From assembly GCA_030653435.1 (NCBI GenBank), contig JAURZI010000088.1, positions 1 to 41,966 on the forward strand: a DNA stretch of 41,966 nucleotides. The letters run 5' to 3'. Below are positions 8,327-18,074 of this stretch, piece after piece (the first letter of the stretch is position 1; every line of letters starts with the position of its first letter). A program made the translations under genes and the position numbers. The DNA comes from Methylovulum sp. (lineage in GTDB: Bacteria; Pseudomonadota; Gammaproteobacteria; Methylococcales; Methylomonadaceae). Below the pieces are notes generated by a model that saw only the letters and a program-made list of their open reading frames with translations, was not told the origin of the DNA and searched no databases.

Positions 8327-8770
8327 TTAATGGGTTAAAGTCGGCAGCCATCCGTCCGAGAGCATGTCCTCGACCGGCCATAAACAGGTATCAGGAAAAT
8401 GATCCAGGCCGGTTTCTTTTGTTGCTTGATAAACCGCATCACCCCATACGATCTCCAGCCAATCGGCATCCATTAACTTAGCCCTCAAGCTGGGCGCTTG
8501 TTTTAGATGCAGTTGAATGGCGCGGCGTTGGTTGCGAATGGTGATTTGCCGGCTACGCCCCTGGCGCTCCGCCTGGAATTGCCATTTGAGCAAATGCGCG
8601 ATAAGTATAACCATGCGGCTTGCCAGTTCGCGTTGTTCGCTTTTGCCCACGTCTTCTATCTCTTCAGCAATATGTTCCAAGTCCAGCAACTCAAATTACC
8701 TGCTGCGGACTAACCGGGCCTGTTCGTTTGCCCAGGCAATAATATCTGTTTCGTATGGGTGTGTGGTCAT
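8327..8770 (-). pseudogene. DUF29 family gene interrupted by one nonsense codon
   Basis: From an ATG at 8768-8770, the minus strand reads the standard DUF29 N-terminus (MTTHPYETDIIAWANEQARL) to residue 24. A TAA then falls at 8696-8698, and the same frame continues as FELLDLEHIAEEIEDVGKSE through to the normal DUF29 end at 8327. DUF29 proteins usually read SRQFE..DLEHIAEEIE here, so the TAA stands for a glutamine codon (CAA). No frameshift is present, so this is a single C-to-T change. The downstream part could still be made from a TTG at 8687-8689 (120 residues). DUF29 has no known function. Confidence 0.8.
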
Positions 8771-8834
8771 GGCGTTTCTGCCTAAACTATTGTCGCGGCC
8801 TGTACGGCCTAGTTAATGATATGCACTGCGTATC

Positions 8835-10058
8835 TTAAGGATTGACGGCATAATGCGTTTCAATATACCGTTGCACAATCTCCTGAAATTCCTCGGCAAT
8901 CCTGTCTCCTTTCAACGTGACGGTTTTTTCGCCGTCTTCATAAACAGGCGCTACCGGTGTTTCGCCGGTGCCTGGCAGACTGATGCCGATATTGGCGCTT
9001 TTGCTTTCGCCTGGGCCGTTAACGACGCAGCCCATTACGGCGACTTCCATCGCTTCCACGCCGGGGTATTGGCTACGCCAGACCGGCATTTGGTCGCGCA
9101 AATAACTTTGGATGTCCATCGCCAGTTTTTGGAAATAATCGCTAGTCGTGCGCCCGCAGCCTGGGCAGGAAATCACCATAGGCGTGAACGAGCGGAAACC
9201 CATAGTCTGTAATATTTCCTGGGCGACGATGACTTCCTGGGTTCTGGACGTGCCGGGTTCAGGGGTCAGCGAAATGCGGATGGTGTCGCCTATGCCCTGT
9301 TGCATCAGCACCGACAGCGCGGCTGACGAAGAGACGATACCCTTGGAGCCCATGCCGGCTTCAGTCAGGCCCAGATGCAGGGCATAATTGCAACGGCTGG
9401 CCAAATCTTCATAAATGTTGATCAATTCCTGCACATTGCTGATTTTGCAGGACAAGATGATTTTATCTTTGCCCAGGCCTATTTCTTCGGCTTTGGCGGC
9501 GCTTTCCAGCGCGGACAATACGATGGCCTTGCGGGTGATGGCGGGCAAGGGTTCAGGGTTTTTAAGCAAACGGTTTTCGTCCAGCAAGCGCGTCAATACC
9601 GCTTGATCCAGACTGCCGCCGTTGACGCCGATGCGGACGGGTTTGTTATATTGGCAGGCGAATTCCACCATTTGCTGAAATTGCGGGTCGCGGCTCTTAC
9701 CTCGGCCTACATTTCCTGGATTGATGCGGTATTTGTCTAAAGCCTGGGCGCAGTCCGGGTATTTTTCCAGCAATTTATGACCATTAAAATGGAAATCGCC
9801 GACGATAGGCACGGAATAACCTTTTTGATCCAGCTGGTTGCGGATATCCGCAACGGCTTTGGCGGCTTCCTCCGTATTTACCGTGATACGCACCAGCTCG
9901 GAACCGGCTGTAGCAAGTTCGATAATCTGATTAACGGTTGCAGGGATATTGGCGGTATCGGTGTTGGTCATGGACTGGACGACAATGGGTGCGCCGCCGC
10001 CGACTTTCACATCGCCGACTAAAACTTGATGCGTGATTTTTCTTAAGGATATTGACAT
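8835..10058 (-). CDS. ispG: 4-hydroxy-3-methylbut-2-enyl diphosphate synthase
   Basis: IspG (GcpE) makes HMBPP from MEcPP in the MEP isoprenoid pathway, using a [4Fe-4S] cluster and reduced ferredoxin or flavodoxin. The 407-residue length fits the bacterial type. The N-terminal TIM barrel begins with [12 protein letters not shown]. The cluster cysteines lie in CPGCGRT and in [12 protein letters not shown], where the Glu of NGPGE completes the coordination. It stands alone and is divergent from the next gene. Confidence 0.97.
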   Translation of the reverse strand: MSISLRKITHQVLVGDVKVGGGAPIVVQSMTNTDTANIPATVNQIIELATAGSELVRITVNTEEAAKAVADIRNQLDQKGYSVPIVGDFHFNGHKLLEKYPDCAQALDKYRINPGNVGRGKSRDPQFQQMVEFACQYNKPVRIGVNGGSLDQAVLTRLLDENRLLKNPEPLPAITRKAIVLSALESAAKAEEIGLGKDKIILSCKISNVQELINIYEDLASRCNYALHLGLTEAGMGSKGIVSSSAALSVLMQQGIGDTIRISLTPEPGTSRTQEVIVAQEILQTMGFRSFTPMVISCPGCGRTTSDYFQKLAMDIQSYLRDQMPVWRSQYPGVEAMEVAVMGCVVNGPGESKSANIGISLPGTGETPVAPVYEDGEKTVTLKGDRIAEEFQEIVQRYIETHYAVNP

Positions 10059-10096
10059 ACACTGAATCTTGTTGGGAAAGGTTGCGTTATAGGCAA

Positions 10097-10102
10097 ATTA
10101 TA
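10097..10102 (-). promoter_or_regulatory. candidate -10 element for ispG
   Basis: A perfect TATAAT on the minus strand lies about 39 bases before the ispG start. No convincing -35 is found at normal spacing. Confidence 0.35.
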
Positions 10103-10242
10103 CGCTATAGCAGCATTTGGCGCGATTACTGACGTTATGTTTACCGGTTTAAGTCGGCAACGGTGCAATCGACGCCTAAGCTTTGCTAACGGGGCTGGGG
10201 TCGAGCATAATGTGCGGCCTGTACGTTAAACGATAGCCCTCT

Positions 10243-11238
10243 ATGATGAAATCCATGCCTGCGGCAGATGCTGCCGCTATTGAATATGCCGTGCGTTTAT
10301 TACGGCAAGGTCGTCTGGTCGCCTTTCCTACGGAAACTGTTTATGGACTGGGCGCTGATGCAATGAACCCTGATGCCGTGCGGCGCATTTTTGCCGCTAA
10401 AGGCCGTCCTTTCGACCATCCGTTAATCGTGCATATCGCCAGTGCCGAAGCTTTAAACGCTTGGGCGGCATCCGTGCCCGCAGCCGCGCAACAGTTGGCC
10501 GCCCATTTTTGGCCTGGCCCGCTCGCGCTGGTTTTGAACAAAAAACCTGGAGTGCCTGGAGAAGTCACTGGCGGTCAGGACACCGTCGCGTTGCGCGTAC
10601 CCAATCATCCCGCCGCATTGCGTTTATTGCAGGCCTTCAATGGCGGCATAGCCGCGCCGTCGGCCAACCGCTTTTGCCGAATCAGCCCGACCCAGGCCAG
10701 CCATGTCGCCGAAGAGCTGGGTGATAGCGTGGATCTTATTCTCGATGGTGGCGCATGCCAGGTGGGTGTGGAATCGACGATAGTGGATTTGAGCGGTGAC
10801 CGGCCCAGATTGTTGCGACCAGGGCATATTACCCGGCAAGCACTGGAAGGCGTTTTACAAACCGAGCTATTAACGCCGGTGTTGGCAGGGCCCTCGGATA
10901 TACGCGTGTCGGGCATGATGGCGGTGCATTATGCCCCGCTGACGACGGCCATGCTATGCCCCTTACCCCAATTAGTCGCCGCGCTACCGGCACTGGCTGG
11001 CGGTGACCAACGCATCGGCATACTCGCTTATCAATTCGAGATGCCGACTAGCCGCCACATCCAGCTCATTCGCATGCCCCAACAAGCGGAGAACTACGCA
11101 CAAGCGCTATATGCGTCGTTACGGGAGCTGGACCGCTTTGGCCTGGATAGGATTTTAGTGGAACAGCCGCCGGAAACGGCGGCATGGCAGGCCATCAATG
11201 ATCGTCTACGGAAGGCGACGGTAGCGCTTAACGTTTGA
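10243..11238 (+). CDS. L-threonylcarbamoyladenylate synthase, Sua5 type
   Basis: 331 residues: a YrdC domain at about 10-205 with GRLVAFPTETVYGLGADA (substrate-binding KR/ST region) and GGIAAPSANRF, followed by a C-terminal Sua5 domain (about 230-330, beginning MAVHYAPLTT). It makes threonylcarbamoyl-AMP from Thr, bicarbonate and ATP for the t6A37 modification of ANN-decoding tRNAs. A second, shorter YrdC-domain gene (yciO type) lies at 16775-17398, so the window holds two paralogues; this Sua5-type one is the more likely essential enzyme. Confidence 0.92.
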   Translation: MMKSMPAADAAAIEYAVRLLRQGRLVAFPTETVYGLGADAMNPDAVRRIFAAKGRPFDHPLIVHIASAEALNAWAASVPAAAQQLAAHFWPGPLALVLNKKPGVPGEVTGGQDTVALRVPNHPAALRLLQAFNGGIAAPSANRFCRISPTQASHVAEELGDSVDLILDGGACQVGVESTIVDLSGDRPRLLRPGHITRQALEGVLQTELLTPVLAGPSDIRVSGMMAVHYAPLTTAMLCPLPQLVAALPALAGGDQRIGILAYQFEMPTSRHIQLIRMPQQAENYAQALYASLRELDRFGLDRILVEQPPETAAWQAINDRLRKATVALNV

Positions 11239-11311
11239 CGGTGCAAGGGCACGGCGTGCAAAAAACAACGGGTTTGTTTCAGAGTGGCACTGACAGTTTA
11301 GCCTAGCTGTC

Positions 11312-12694
11312 TTATTCGTTGATGCCTCCGTGCGTCAATTGCACGGGATCCAGCAGTTTGGTCAAGTCTTCAAGGCTGGCCTCGGTCATCTCGGCGGCCA
11401 CTTCAATAATAGGCCGTCCCTGCTTATAAGCCGCTTTGGCAATTTCGGCGGCTTTGGCATAACCGATAATGGGGTTTAACGCCGTCACCAGTATGGGGTT
11501 TTTCGCCAGCGCTTGTTGCAGGTTGTCCTGCCGGACGGTAAACCCGGCAATGGCCTTATCCGCCAGCAAACGGCTGGTATTGCCCAGCAGTTCTATGCTT
11601 TGCAGGATATTATAGGCGATCACCGGCAGCATGACATTGAGCTGAAAACTGCCGGATTGTCCGGCAATGGTAATCGTCGCATCATTGCCTATCACTTGGG
11701 CAGCGACCATTGCCGTGGCTTCCGGGATAACCGGGTTGACTTTTCCGGGCATGATGCTGCTGCCCGGTTGCAAGGCCGGTAGTTCAATTTCGCCCAGACC
11801 GGCCAAGGGGCCTGAGTTCATCCAGCGTAAGTCGTTGGCGATTTTCATTAAACTGACGGCGATCACTTTCATCTGACCGGACAATTCAACCATCGCATCC
11901 TGGCAGCTCAGGCTTTCAAAAAATGATTCATTCGGCGTAAACGGCAAGCCTGTTTCGGCGCTTAACACCTCGGCAAACCGTAACGCAAAACGGGGGTCGG
12001 CATTAATGCCGGTGCCGACTGCCGTGCCGCCTTGTGCCAGTTTATAGGCTCTGGGCAGGCTGGTGTTAATCCGGTTTATGCCGTTGCGTATCTGCATTGC
12101 CCAGCCGCCCAGCTCCTGGCTCATGCGTACCGGCATCGCATCCATTAAATGCGTGCGCCCGGTTTTTGTGACATGATCCAGCGCCACGGCTTTTTGCTCC
12201 AGGGTTTCGGCAAGATGCGTAAGACCGGGCAGTAGCGTGTCCCGGCATTCCAGCGCCGCACTGACATGTATCGCGGTCGGGATTACGTCATTGCTGCTTT
12301 GCCCCATATTGACGTGATCATTGGCGCTGACGGCCCGGCCGGCTATTTGCGTTGCCAGATGCGCCAGCACTTCATTGACATTCATATTGGTGCTGGTGCC
12401 GGAGCCGGTCTGGAATACATCGACCGGAAACTGTCCTTGATGCTGTCCGGCGATAATTTGCTGCGCCGCTTCGATAATGGCGTTGCCCAGCACATCTTCC
12501 AACTCGCCCAGTTCGATATTGACTTTAGCCGCCGTTTTTTTTATCAAGGCAACGGTTTTGATAAATGCCGGTGGCAAGGCCAAACCGCTGATTGGGAAGT
12601 TATTGATCGCCCGCTGGGTTTGCGCGGCATACAGTGCCGCAGCCGGAACCTGCAATTCGCCCATGCTGTCTTTTTCTAATCGATATTCAGTCAT
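11312..12694 (-). CDS. fumC: fumarate hydratase class II
   Basis: 460 residues, the usual FumC length. It converts fumarate and malate in the TCA cycle without an iron-sulfur cluster. TGSGTSTNMNVNEV, TGRTHLMDAMP and the superfamily signature GSSIMPGKVNP are all present. It is the last gene of a three-gene operon and overlaps the upstream glutaredoxin gene by 8 bases. Confidence 0.97.
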   Translation of the reverse strand: MTEYRLEKDSMGELQVPAAALYAAQTQRAINNFPISGLALPPAFIKTVALIKKTAAKVNIELGELEDVLGNAIIEAAQQIIAGQHQGQFPVDVFQTGSGTSTNMNVNEVLAHLATQIAGRAVSANDHVNMGQSSNDVIPTAIHVSAALECRDTLLPGLTHLAETLEQKAVALDHVTKTGRTHLMDAMPVRMSQELGGWAMQIRNGINRINTSLPRAYKLAQGGTAVGTGINADPRFALRFAEVLSAETGLPFTPNESFFESLSCQDAMVELSGQMKVIAVSLMKIANDLRWMNSGPLAGLGEIELPALQPGSSIMPGKVNPVIPEATAMVAAQVIGNDATITIAGQSGSFQLNVMLPVIAYNILQSIELLGNTSRLLADKAIAGFTVRQDNLQQALAKNPILVTALNPIIGYAKAAEIAKAAYKQGRPIIEVAAEMTEASLEDLTKLLDPVQLTHGGINE

Positions 12695-12944
12695 GCCTTA
12701 ACGCCTCTATAAATGCTTGGACAACCGTCTGGTCAAAAGGCCAGCCTAAGTCGGTCTTAGTTTCGGGGTGGTATAAAACGGGGATGCGGGTGGCGTATTG
12801 CGCCTGCCATTGCTCACTGTCGGCAATATCTATGTTTTCAATGTATAGCTTATGGTCTTCCAGCCCGCATTGGTTAACGATGAGCAGCGCCTGTTCGCAA
12901 AGGTGGCAACCTGCTGTTTCAAGGAGCAGTAAGCGTATAACCAT
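12687..12944 (-). CDS. glutaredoxin-like DUF836 protein
   Basis: An 85-residue thioredoxin-fold protein. The N-terminal LLETAGCHLCEQA holds a C-x-x-C (CHLC) redox motif, and the RIPVLYHP segment supplies the cis-proline. It probably reduces disulfides, but partners are unknown. Its ATG shares one base with the stop of the UPF0114 gene (TGATG), so the genes are coupled. Confidence 0.88.
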   Translation of the reverse strand: MVIRLLLLETAGCHLCEQALLIVNQCGLEDHKLYIENIDIADSEQWQAQYATRIPVLYHPETKTDLGWPFDQTVVQAFIEALRHD

Positions 12945-13453
12945 CAGTGCTTAGTCAGTTTATCCAAATAACCCATGAACAGCGCTGAAATGACCAACGT
13001 CAAATGAATCAGCACATACCACATCAATTTATCGTTGGCGGTCGCGCCGATGTTCATGAATATTTTTAATAAATGTATCGACGAAATGGCCACGATAGAC
13101 GATGCGACTTTTATTTTCATCGAGCCGTAATCATGGGTGCCCAACCATTCCAGCTTCTCGGTTGCCTCGCCGATATCCAGGCGCGACACAAAATTTTCAT
13201 AACCGCTGAACATGATGAGCACGATCAGGCTGCCGACCAGGGTCAAGTCAATCAAAGTCAGCAGGGTCAGGATAAAATCGGTTTCATTGATTTCAAAAAT
13301 ATGCGGGACAAAATGATAAAGTTCCTGAAAGAATTTTACGAACAGCGCCATCAATATCAGGCTCATGCCGAGATAAATCGGCGCGAGTATCCAGCGGCTG
13401 GCGTACATCAGCCGTTCCATGGCGCGTTCTATAGTTTGTTGCAAGTTCATCAT
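12944..13453 (-). CDS. yqhA: UPF0114 (TIGR00645) membrane protein, YqhA-like
   Basis: 169 residues with about four membrane spans. The N-terminus [20 protein letters not shown] and the [20 protein letters not shown] region match the UPF0114 family. The function is unknown. It heads the operon with the glutaredoxin and fumC. Confidence 0.88.
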   Translation of the reverse strand: MMNLQQTIERAMERLMYASRWILAPIYLGMSLILMALFVKFFQELYHFVPHIFEINETDFILTLLTLIDLTLVGSLIVLIMFSGYENFVSRLDIGEATEKLEWLGTHDYGSMKIKVASSIVAISSIHLLKIFMNIGATANDKLMWYVLIHLTLVISALFMGYLDKLTKH

Positions 13454-13537
13454 GTTAGAGTACCGTTGGCTAGCTCATATGATAACAATTTTCATCGGAA
13501 AAACGTTAGTGGCAGTACATGCTTCCATGTTTTGCGT

Positions 13538-14506
13538 TTAGCCCTTGCGGGTGGCTGCGCTTTTGCTTCCAGGTTTTTCTGCTTTATTGGTTAAGCTATC
13601 ATGCTTTTCCCGGCTCATGCCGACAAATTCAAATAAGGTGTCCAGCTCTTTATCGGTAAGCTCGTAATGGCTAGTGGCCCGGACAAACTCAGGTAGCACC
13701 GCCGGCCCGTAACGTACTCGTATCAGGCGGCTGACGACGACGTCCTGGGCTTCCCATAAGCGCCGCACTAACCGGTTGCGGCCTTCGCTAACGGTGACGT
13801 AATACCATTTGTTTGCGCCTTCGCCGCCGGAAAAGCGGATATCGTCAAACTTGGCTTTACCATCTTCAAGCTCTACGCCCTGCTTGAGTTTTTCCAGGGT
13901 CGCATCGGAGACATGGCCTAAAATCCGCACGGCATATTCGCGCTCAATTTGCGTGGACGGGTGCATCAAACGGTTGGCCAGTTCGCCGTTATTAGTCACC
14001 AGCAACAGCCCCGAAGTATTGATGTCCAAACGGCCAACAGCTATCCAGCGGGCGGTGGTCAATTCTGGCAAGTGGCTAAAGATAATCGGGCGCCCTTGCG
14101 GGTCGCGGCGCGTCACGACTTCACCGGTGGGTTTGTGGTAAAGCAAGACACGGGTCGATTGCCCGGAAAATTTTTCCCAATGGACGGGTCTGTCATTGAT
14201 CTGTAAATAATCGCCTGTTTTCAGCCGTATGCCCGGAGTGGCGTTAACGCCATTGACCTTGACACGACCTTCCGCCATCCAGCGTTCAATTTCCCTTCTG
14301 GAACCGATGCCGCCGCGCGCGAGTATTTTTTGTATGCGCTCGCCAAGGCCGGTCTGGTGACCATCGTCTTTGTTTGTCGTGATCGTATGCGCTGGCGTAT
14401 CGGCAGGCATGGGTTTAGCCTGGCCGGTTGTCCTGGGCGATATTCGCGCACCGGGTTTGCGTTCGCCGGGCTTGGCTGCACGGCGTGTTGGTTTTTTATT
14501 GTTCAC
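13538..14506 (-). CDS. rluB: 23S rRNA pseudouridine(2605) synthase
   Basis: An S4 domain (about 57-115: RIQKILARGGIGSRREIERW) precedes the RsuA/RluB catalytic domain, whose Asp lies in GRLDINTSGLLLVT. RluB isomerises U2605 in 23S rRNA; RluE/RluF/RsuA relatives are less likely because of the scpAB context. A basic disordered N-terminus (about 50 residues) and a Lys-rich tail flank the core. The GTG start overlaps the scpB stop (GTGA). Confidence 0.92.
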   Translation of the reverse strand: MNNKKPTRRAAKPGERKPGARISPRTTGQAKPMPADTPAHTITTNKDDGHQTGLGERIQKILARGGIGSRREIERWMAEGRVKVNGVNATPGIRLKTGDYLQINDRPVHWEKFSGQSTRVLLYHKPTGEVVTRRDPQGRPIIFSHLPELTTARWIAVGRLDINTSGLLLVTNNGELANRLMHPSTQIEREYAVRILGHVSDATLEKLKQGVELEDGKAKFDDIRFSGGEGANKWYYVTVSEGRNRLVRRLWEAQDVVVSRLIRVRYGPAVLPEFVRATSHYELTDKELDTLFEFVGMSREKHDSLTNKAEKPGSKSAATRKG

Positions 14507-15054
14507 TCTTTGCCTGCTGAAGTGGGTGTGTTGTCTAGCGTTAGCTCGAAACGCTGTAGCGTCGGCAGTTCATCTAGTGTCGTTATGTTGAAATAATCCA
14601 GAAATTGTTTGGTTGTGCCTAATAATGCAGGTCTGCCCGGCACTTCTTTATGTCCGAGAACCTTGACCCATTCGCGTTCCAGCAAGGTTTGGATAATGCT
14701 GGAACTGACGCTGACACCGCGTATGTCTTCAATATCGCCGCGCGTGACCGGTTGGCGGTAGGCAATAATAGCCAAGGTTTCCAGTAATGCACGTGAATAT
14801 TTGGGTGGCTTCTCCTCAAACAGCCGCGCCATCCAGCGCGAAAATTCGGCTCTGACCTGAAACCGATACCCGCTGGCAACTTGTTTTAATTCCAGGGGGC
14901 GTTGTTGGTAATCTGCGGCAATCGCGGCAAGCGCCTGCTGAATTTCTTCCAGCCCAGGCTGTTCCAGTTCGGGAAACACCTGTTGTATCTGCTTGCAGGT
15001 CATAGGCCGTTTTGCGGCAAACAAAATAGCTTCAATAATGCGTTGGTGTTCCAT
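14503..15054 (-). CDS. scpB: segregation and condensation protein B
   Basis: ScpB, the winged-helix partner of SMC-ScpA condensin. I choose the ATG at 15054 (MEHQRIIEAILFAAKRPMT) because this is where conserved ScpB sequence begins; the product is then 183 residues, a usual length. The frame stays open upstream to 15453, adding 133 Ser/Pro/Ala/Arg-rich residues that overlap scpA by 215 bases. That extension looks non-homologous. RYSRALLETLAIIAYRQP-like and IRGVSVSSSIIQTLLER segments are classic ScpB. Confidence 0.9.
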   Translation of the reverse strand: MEHQRIIEAILFAAKRPMTCKQIQQVFPELEQPGLEEIQQALAAIAADYQQRPLELKQVASGYRFQVRAEFSRWMARLFEEKPPKYSRALLETLAIIAYRQPVTRGDIEDIRGVSVSSSIIQTLLEREWVKVLGHKEVPGRPALLGTTKQFLDYFNITTLDELPTLQRFELTLDNTPTSAGKE

Positions 15055-15238
15055 ATTGCATGCAAACTGTTCAATAATTATAGCGTTTTCCGTTGCTGAC
15101 GCCGGCTTAATACGTCTGCGCGTGCCCCTAAGCCTTGCATAAGGACGGGATCTGACGGAGGCTGCCATGACGGTTTGTCCTGCGGCATCACCGTCTGCTG
15201 TTGCAAGCGCCTCGGCCGCGACTGGCTGCGTAGGCGCT

Positions 15239-16042
15239 TTAGCAGTAGGCTTCGGCTGCGCGGGCGGCGCTGATTCGGATTGGGGCAAAGGGCTCTGGCT
15301 GGATGATGTCGATGAGCCGCTCTTTGCTGAGTTCGAGGATGGCCAAAAACGAGACGACGACTCCGGGTCGGCCTTCTTTTCGGATAAATAATTGCGGGAA
15401 AAGGAGACTATTTTCTCCTTCAAGTTGCGCCAAAATGGTTGCCATTCGTTCACGGACAGATAAAGCTTCTTTGGTAATTTGGTGGTGGCTGGTTTGGTCG
15501 ACGCGCTTAAGCACGTCCTGAAAAGCCAAGATCAATTCTTTTAATTGGATGTCGGGCAAGGCCTGCACGATGGCTAACGCGGACGTGTCCACATCGGCGG
15601 TAAAGTGTTCGCGCTCCATCCTGGGCAGCAAGTCGAGGTCATCGGCGGCCTGCTTGATGATTTCATAGTCTTGCAAGCGGCGGATTAATGTCGCCCTAGG
15701 GTCGTCATCTTCCTCCTCGTCGTCAGACCGGCGCGGCAACAGCATCCTGGATTTTATTTCCGCCAATACCGCAGCCATCACCAGATACTCGGCTGCCAGT
15801 TCGATATTCAACAGTCCCATTAACTCAATATAGTCGATGTATTGCCGGGTGATTTCGGCTATCGGAATATTCACGATATCGAGGTTTTGCCTTCTTATTA
15901 AATACAACAGTAAATCCAGCGGGCCTTCAAACAGCTCTAAAAAGACTTCCAGTGCGTCGGGAGGAATGTAGAGGTCTTCAGGTAGCAGATTAAAGGGAGC
16001 TCCGTTGACGGTGGCTAGGGGTTGTTCTATCGTATTTTCCAT
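15239..16042 (-). CDS. scpA: segregation and condensation protein A
   Basis: ScpA kleisin, 267 residues. The N-terminal domain includes FEGPLDLLLYLIRRQNLDI and IAEITRQYIDYI, which bind the SMC neck; the C-terminal winged helix ends in FLAILELSKERLIDIIQPE. With ScpB it closes the SMC ring for chromosome organisation. 184 bases separate it from the chosen scpB start. Confidence 0.95.
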   Translation of the reverse strand: MENTIEQPLATVNGAPFNLLPEDLYIPPDALEVFLELFEGPLDLLLYLIRRQNLDIVNIPIAEITRQYIDYIELMGLLNIELAAEYLVMAAVLAEIKSRMLLPRRSDDEEEDDDPRATLIRRLQDYEIIKQAADDLDLLPRMEREHFTADVDTSALAIVQALPDIQLKELILAFQDVLKRVDQTSHHQITKEALSVRERMATILAQLEGENSLLFPQLFIRKEGRPGVVVSFLAILELSKERLIDIIQPEPFAPIRISAARAAEAYC

Positions 16043-16110
16043 TCATTCGTAACTGCTGGCGCCGTCAGTTTTCAAGTGGTCGGTATCTTAAACATGGCGG
16101 ATAAGCCGGC

Positions 16111-16764
16111 TTACAATCCGGCAATAGAAAAAAACACGTTCTGGACGATATACAGCGGATATTCCAGGATCACATTCAGTAATTTAAAGTATAAAAGTGC
16201 GATTAAAATATAAAAGCCGTAAGGCTCCAGCCGGTTGTATTGCCATGCCAACCGCCCCGGCAAGAAGCCCGTCAGGATACGGCTGCCGTCCAGCGGCGGA
16301 ATCGGCAGCAGGTTGACCAAGGCTAACACCAGGTTTATCGAAATGCCGGCTATGCCCATATAAATCAGCGGCAGGGAGACGGCTTCAATGCCAATAGTGA
16401 CGCCTAGCCTAGCCAGTAACGCCCATGCGGTGGCCATCAACAGATTGGCGATCGGCCCGGCTGCGGCAACGATAGCCATATCATGCAACGGTTTTTTGAA
16501 ATTTCTGGCATTAACCGGCACCGGTTTGGCCCAGCCGAAAATAAAACCCGTGCCCGTGACCAGCAATAAGCCCGGCAAAATAACCGTACCGAACCAATCG
16601 ATATGCTTAAGCGGGTTCAGGGTTAACCGACCCAGTGCCGATGCCGTGTTATCGCCGTATTTTTTTGCCACCCAGCCATGCGCGACTTCATGCACGGTAA
16701 TCGCAAAAACAACGGGTAATATCCATATAATTATGCGTTGTATCAACGACAGGTCATTCATCAT
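16111..16764 (-). CDS. site-2 protease family (M50) membrane metalloprotease
   Basis: 217 residues with about six membrane spans. The zinc motif HEVAH is at about residues 25-29, and PIPPLDGSRIL supplies the third ligand (the NPxDG-type Asp). This is the short YwhC/YdjC-like M50 type without PDZ domains, often placed beside scpA. Substrates are unknown. It starts 10 bases after yciO ends. Confidence 0.9.
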   Translation of the reverse strand: MMNDLSLIQRIIIWILPVVFAITVHEVAHGWVAKKYGDNTASALGRLTLNPLKHIDWFGTVILPGLLLVTGTGFIFGWAKPVPVNARNFKKPLHDMAIVAAAGPIANLLMATAWALLARLGVTIGIEAVSLPLIYMGIAGISINLVLALVNLLPIPPLDGSRILTGFLPGRLAWQYNRLEPYGFYILIALLYFKLLNVILEYPLYIVQNVFFSIAGL

Positions 16765-16774
16765 GGTGATGTCT

Positions 16775-17398
16775 CTATTGGGTCAGCAGCTCGGCAATGC
16801 CCTTGCCTTGCCTAATAATTACGGGGCCATCACTGGTAAATTCGATCATGGTGGTCGGTTCAAACTCGACAATGCCTGCATCAATCACCAGATCCAGCTC
16901 ATGGTCCAGTTGTTCCCTGATCTCATAAGGGTCGCTGAGCGCAACGCTAGCGCCCGGTAACACCAGCGTGGAGCTGAACAAGGCTTCATCGAGCTCGCGC
17001 AACAAGGTTTGTGCCACGGCATGGTCGGGTATGCGTATGCCTATGGTTTTTTTCTTAGGATGCTGTAATCTGCGCGGCACTTCTTTGGTTGCATCCAATA
17101 TAAATGTAAACGGCCCCGGCGTTAACGCCTTAATCAAGCGAAAAGCATCATTGCCTATCTTGGTAAATGTCGATATTTGCGTCAAATCCCTGCATACCAA
17201 GGTAAAATCATGCTTGTCATCCAGCTGCCTGATACGGCGGATTTTATCCATCGCCTGCTTATCGCCTATATGGCAGGCAAGCGCGTAAGACGAGTCGGTA
17301 GGATAAGCGATAACGCCGCCTTGCCGGATAACGTCTACTGCGCGGTGAATCAACCGCAGCTGCGGATTGGTTGGATGGACTTCAAAATACTGGGCCAT
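16775..17398 (-). CDS. yciO: YciO-type YrdC-domain protein
   Basis: 207 residues, a single YrdC/Sua5-fold domain. VIAYPTDSSYALACHI and FTLVCRDLTQISTF are characteristic of the YciO group. YciO is related to the TsaC t6A enzyme but its in vivo role is unclear. It is the first gene of the yciO-M50-scpA-scpB-rluB operon, an order common in gammaproteobacteria. Confidence 0.9.
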   Translation of the reverse strand: MAQYFEVHPTNPQLRLIHRAVDVIRQGGVIAYPTDSSYALACHIGDKQAMDKIRRIRQLDDKHDFTLVCRDLTQISTFTKIGNDAFRLIKALTPGPFTFILDATKEVPRRLQHPKKKTIGIRIPDHAVAQTLLRELDEALFSSTLVLPGASVALSDPYEIREQLDHELDLVIDAGIVEFEPTTMIEFTSDGPVIIRQGKGIAELLTQ

Positions 17399-17543
17399 GG
17401 GTATACGATAGTCAAAGATAAGCTTGTGATTATACCGCAGTCCATACCTGCTTGCAGTATCAATACGGCGGCTGTTCAGCCGCTTGCCGAATTGGATACA
17501 ATGTCAGTCCGTTAACTCATAGATATGCTGCCTGCCGGGAATT

Positions 17544-18074
17544 ATGCGTATTAAAATTTTTCTATCGTTAATAGGCTGTGCGTTGGCACTGTTTATATCG
17601 GCCGATGTGCTATTGTCATTATCGGTGTCCGATCTGCCGGTGCCTATCACCTACCTCGCGTTAGCCTTCATGCTTGGGGCGTTCGCGCTGTTGCTGACGA
17701 CCGGTTTACTGGCGACGGTAAAACACGCTATGGCTTCTTTGCGGGATTTTTTTTCCGCCCGGCAACGGTCGTTGCGGCGCTTATGGTTTGTCCAAGCTAA
17801 GCAAGACCAACTTAAGCAGCTGTTTTATTTCAAAACCGTGCAGCTCAACTACTTTAATGACTTAGCAAGAAAACGCTTGCTGGTTGCCAATAATCGCAAA
17901 CATATTAATGGGTTAGCTCGCACGATTGCCGCTGAGCTGTGGTCTGTCAAGCCACAGTTATCCAAAGCGGCTTTTCGACAATTACAGCAAGAACATCGTC
18001 ATTACCGTAGCCGCCTAGATGGCGAAGGCTTGTTAAAATTGCAACAAAAAATTGCGGCATCGACTAAATTATGA
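17544..18074 (+). CDS. unknown membrane protein with cytoplasmic helical tail
   Basis: 176 residues. Two membrane segments (about 5-23 and 36-58) are followed by a basic helical region rich in Gln, Leu, Lys and Arg (about 65-170). I do not recognise a family. The start follows a GGGA about 5 bases upstream. The stop overlaps the next gene's ATG by 4 bases, so the two are made together. It diverges from yciO. Confidence 0.7.
   Translation: MRIKIFLSLIGCALALFISADVLLSLSVSDLPVPITYLALAFMLGAFALLLTTGLLATVKHAMASLRDFFSARQRSLRRLWFVQAKQDQLKQLFYFKTVQLNYFNDLARKRLLVANNRKHINGLARTIAAELWSVKPQLSKAAFRQLQQEHRHYRSRLDGEGLLKLQQKIAASTKL

Noticed and set aside
9375-9740. 121-codon plus-strand ORF inside ispG
   Set aside because: Antisense shadow of a conserved gene with no independent support.
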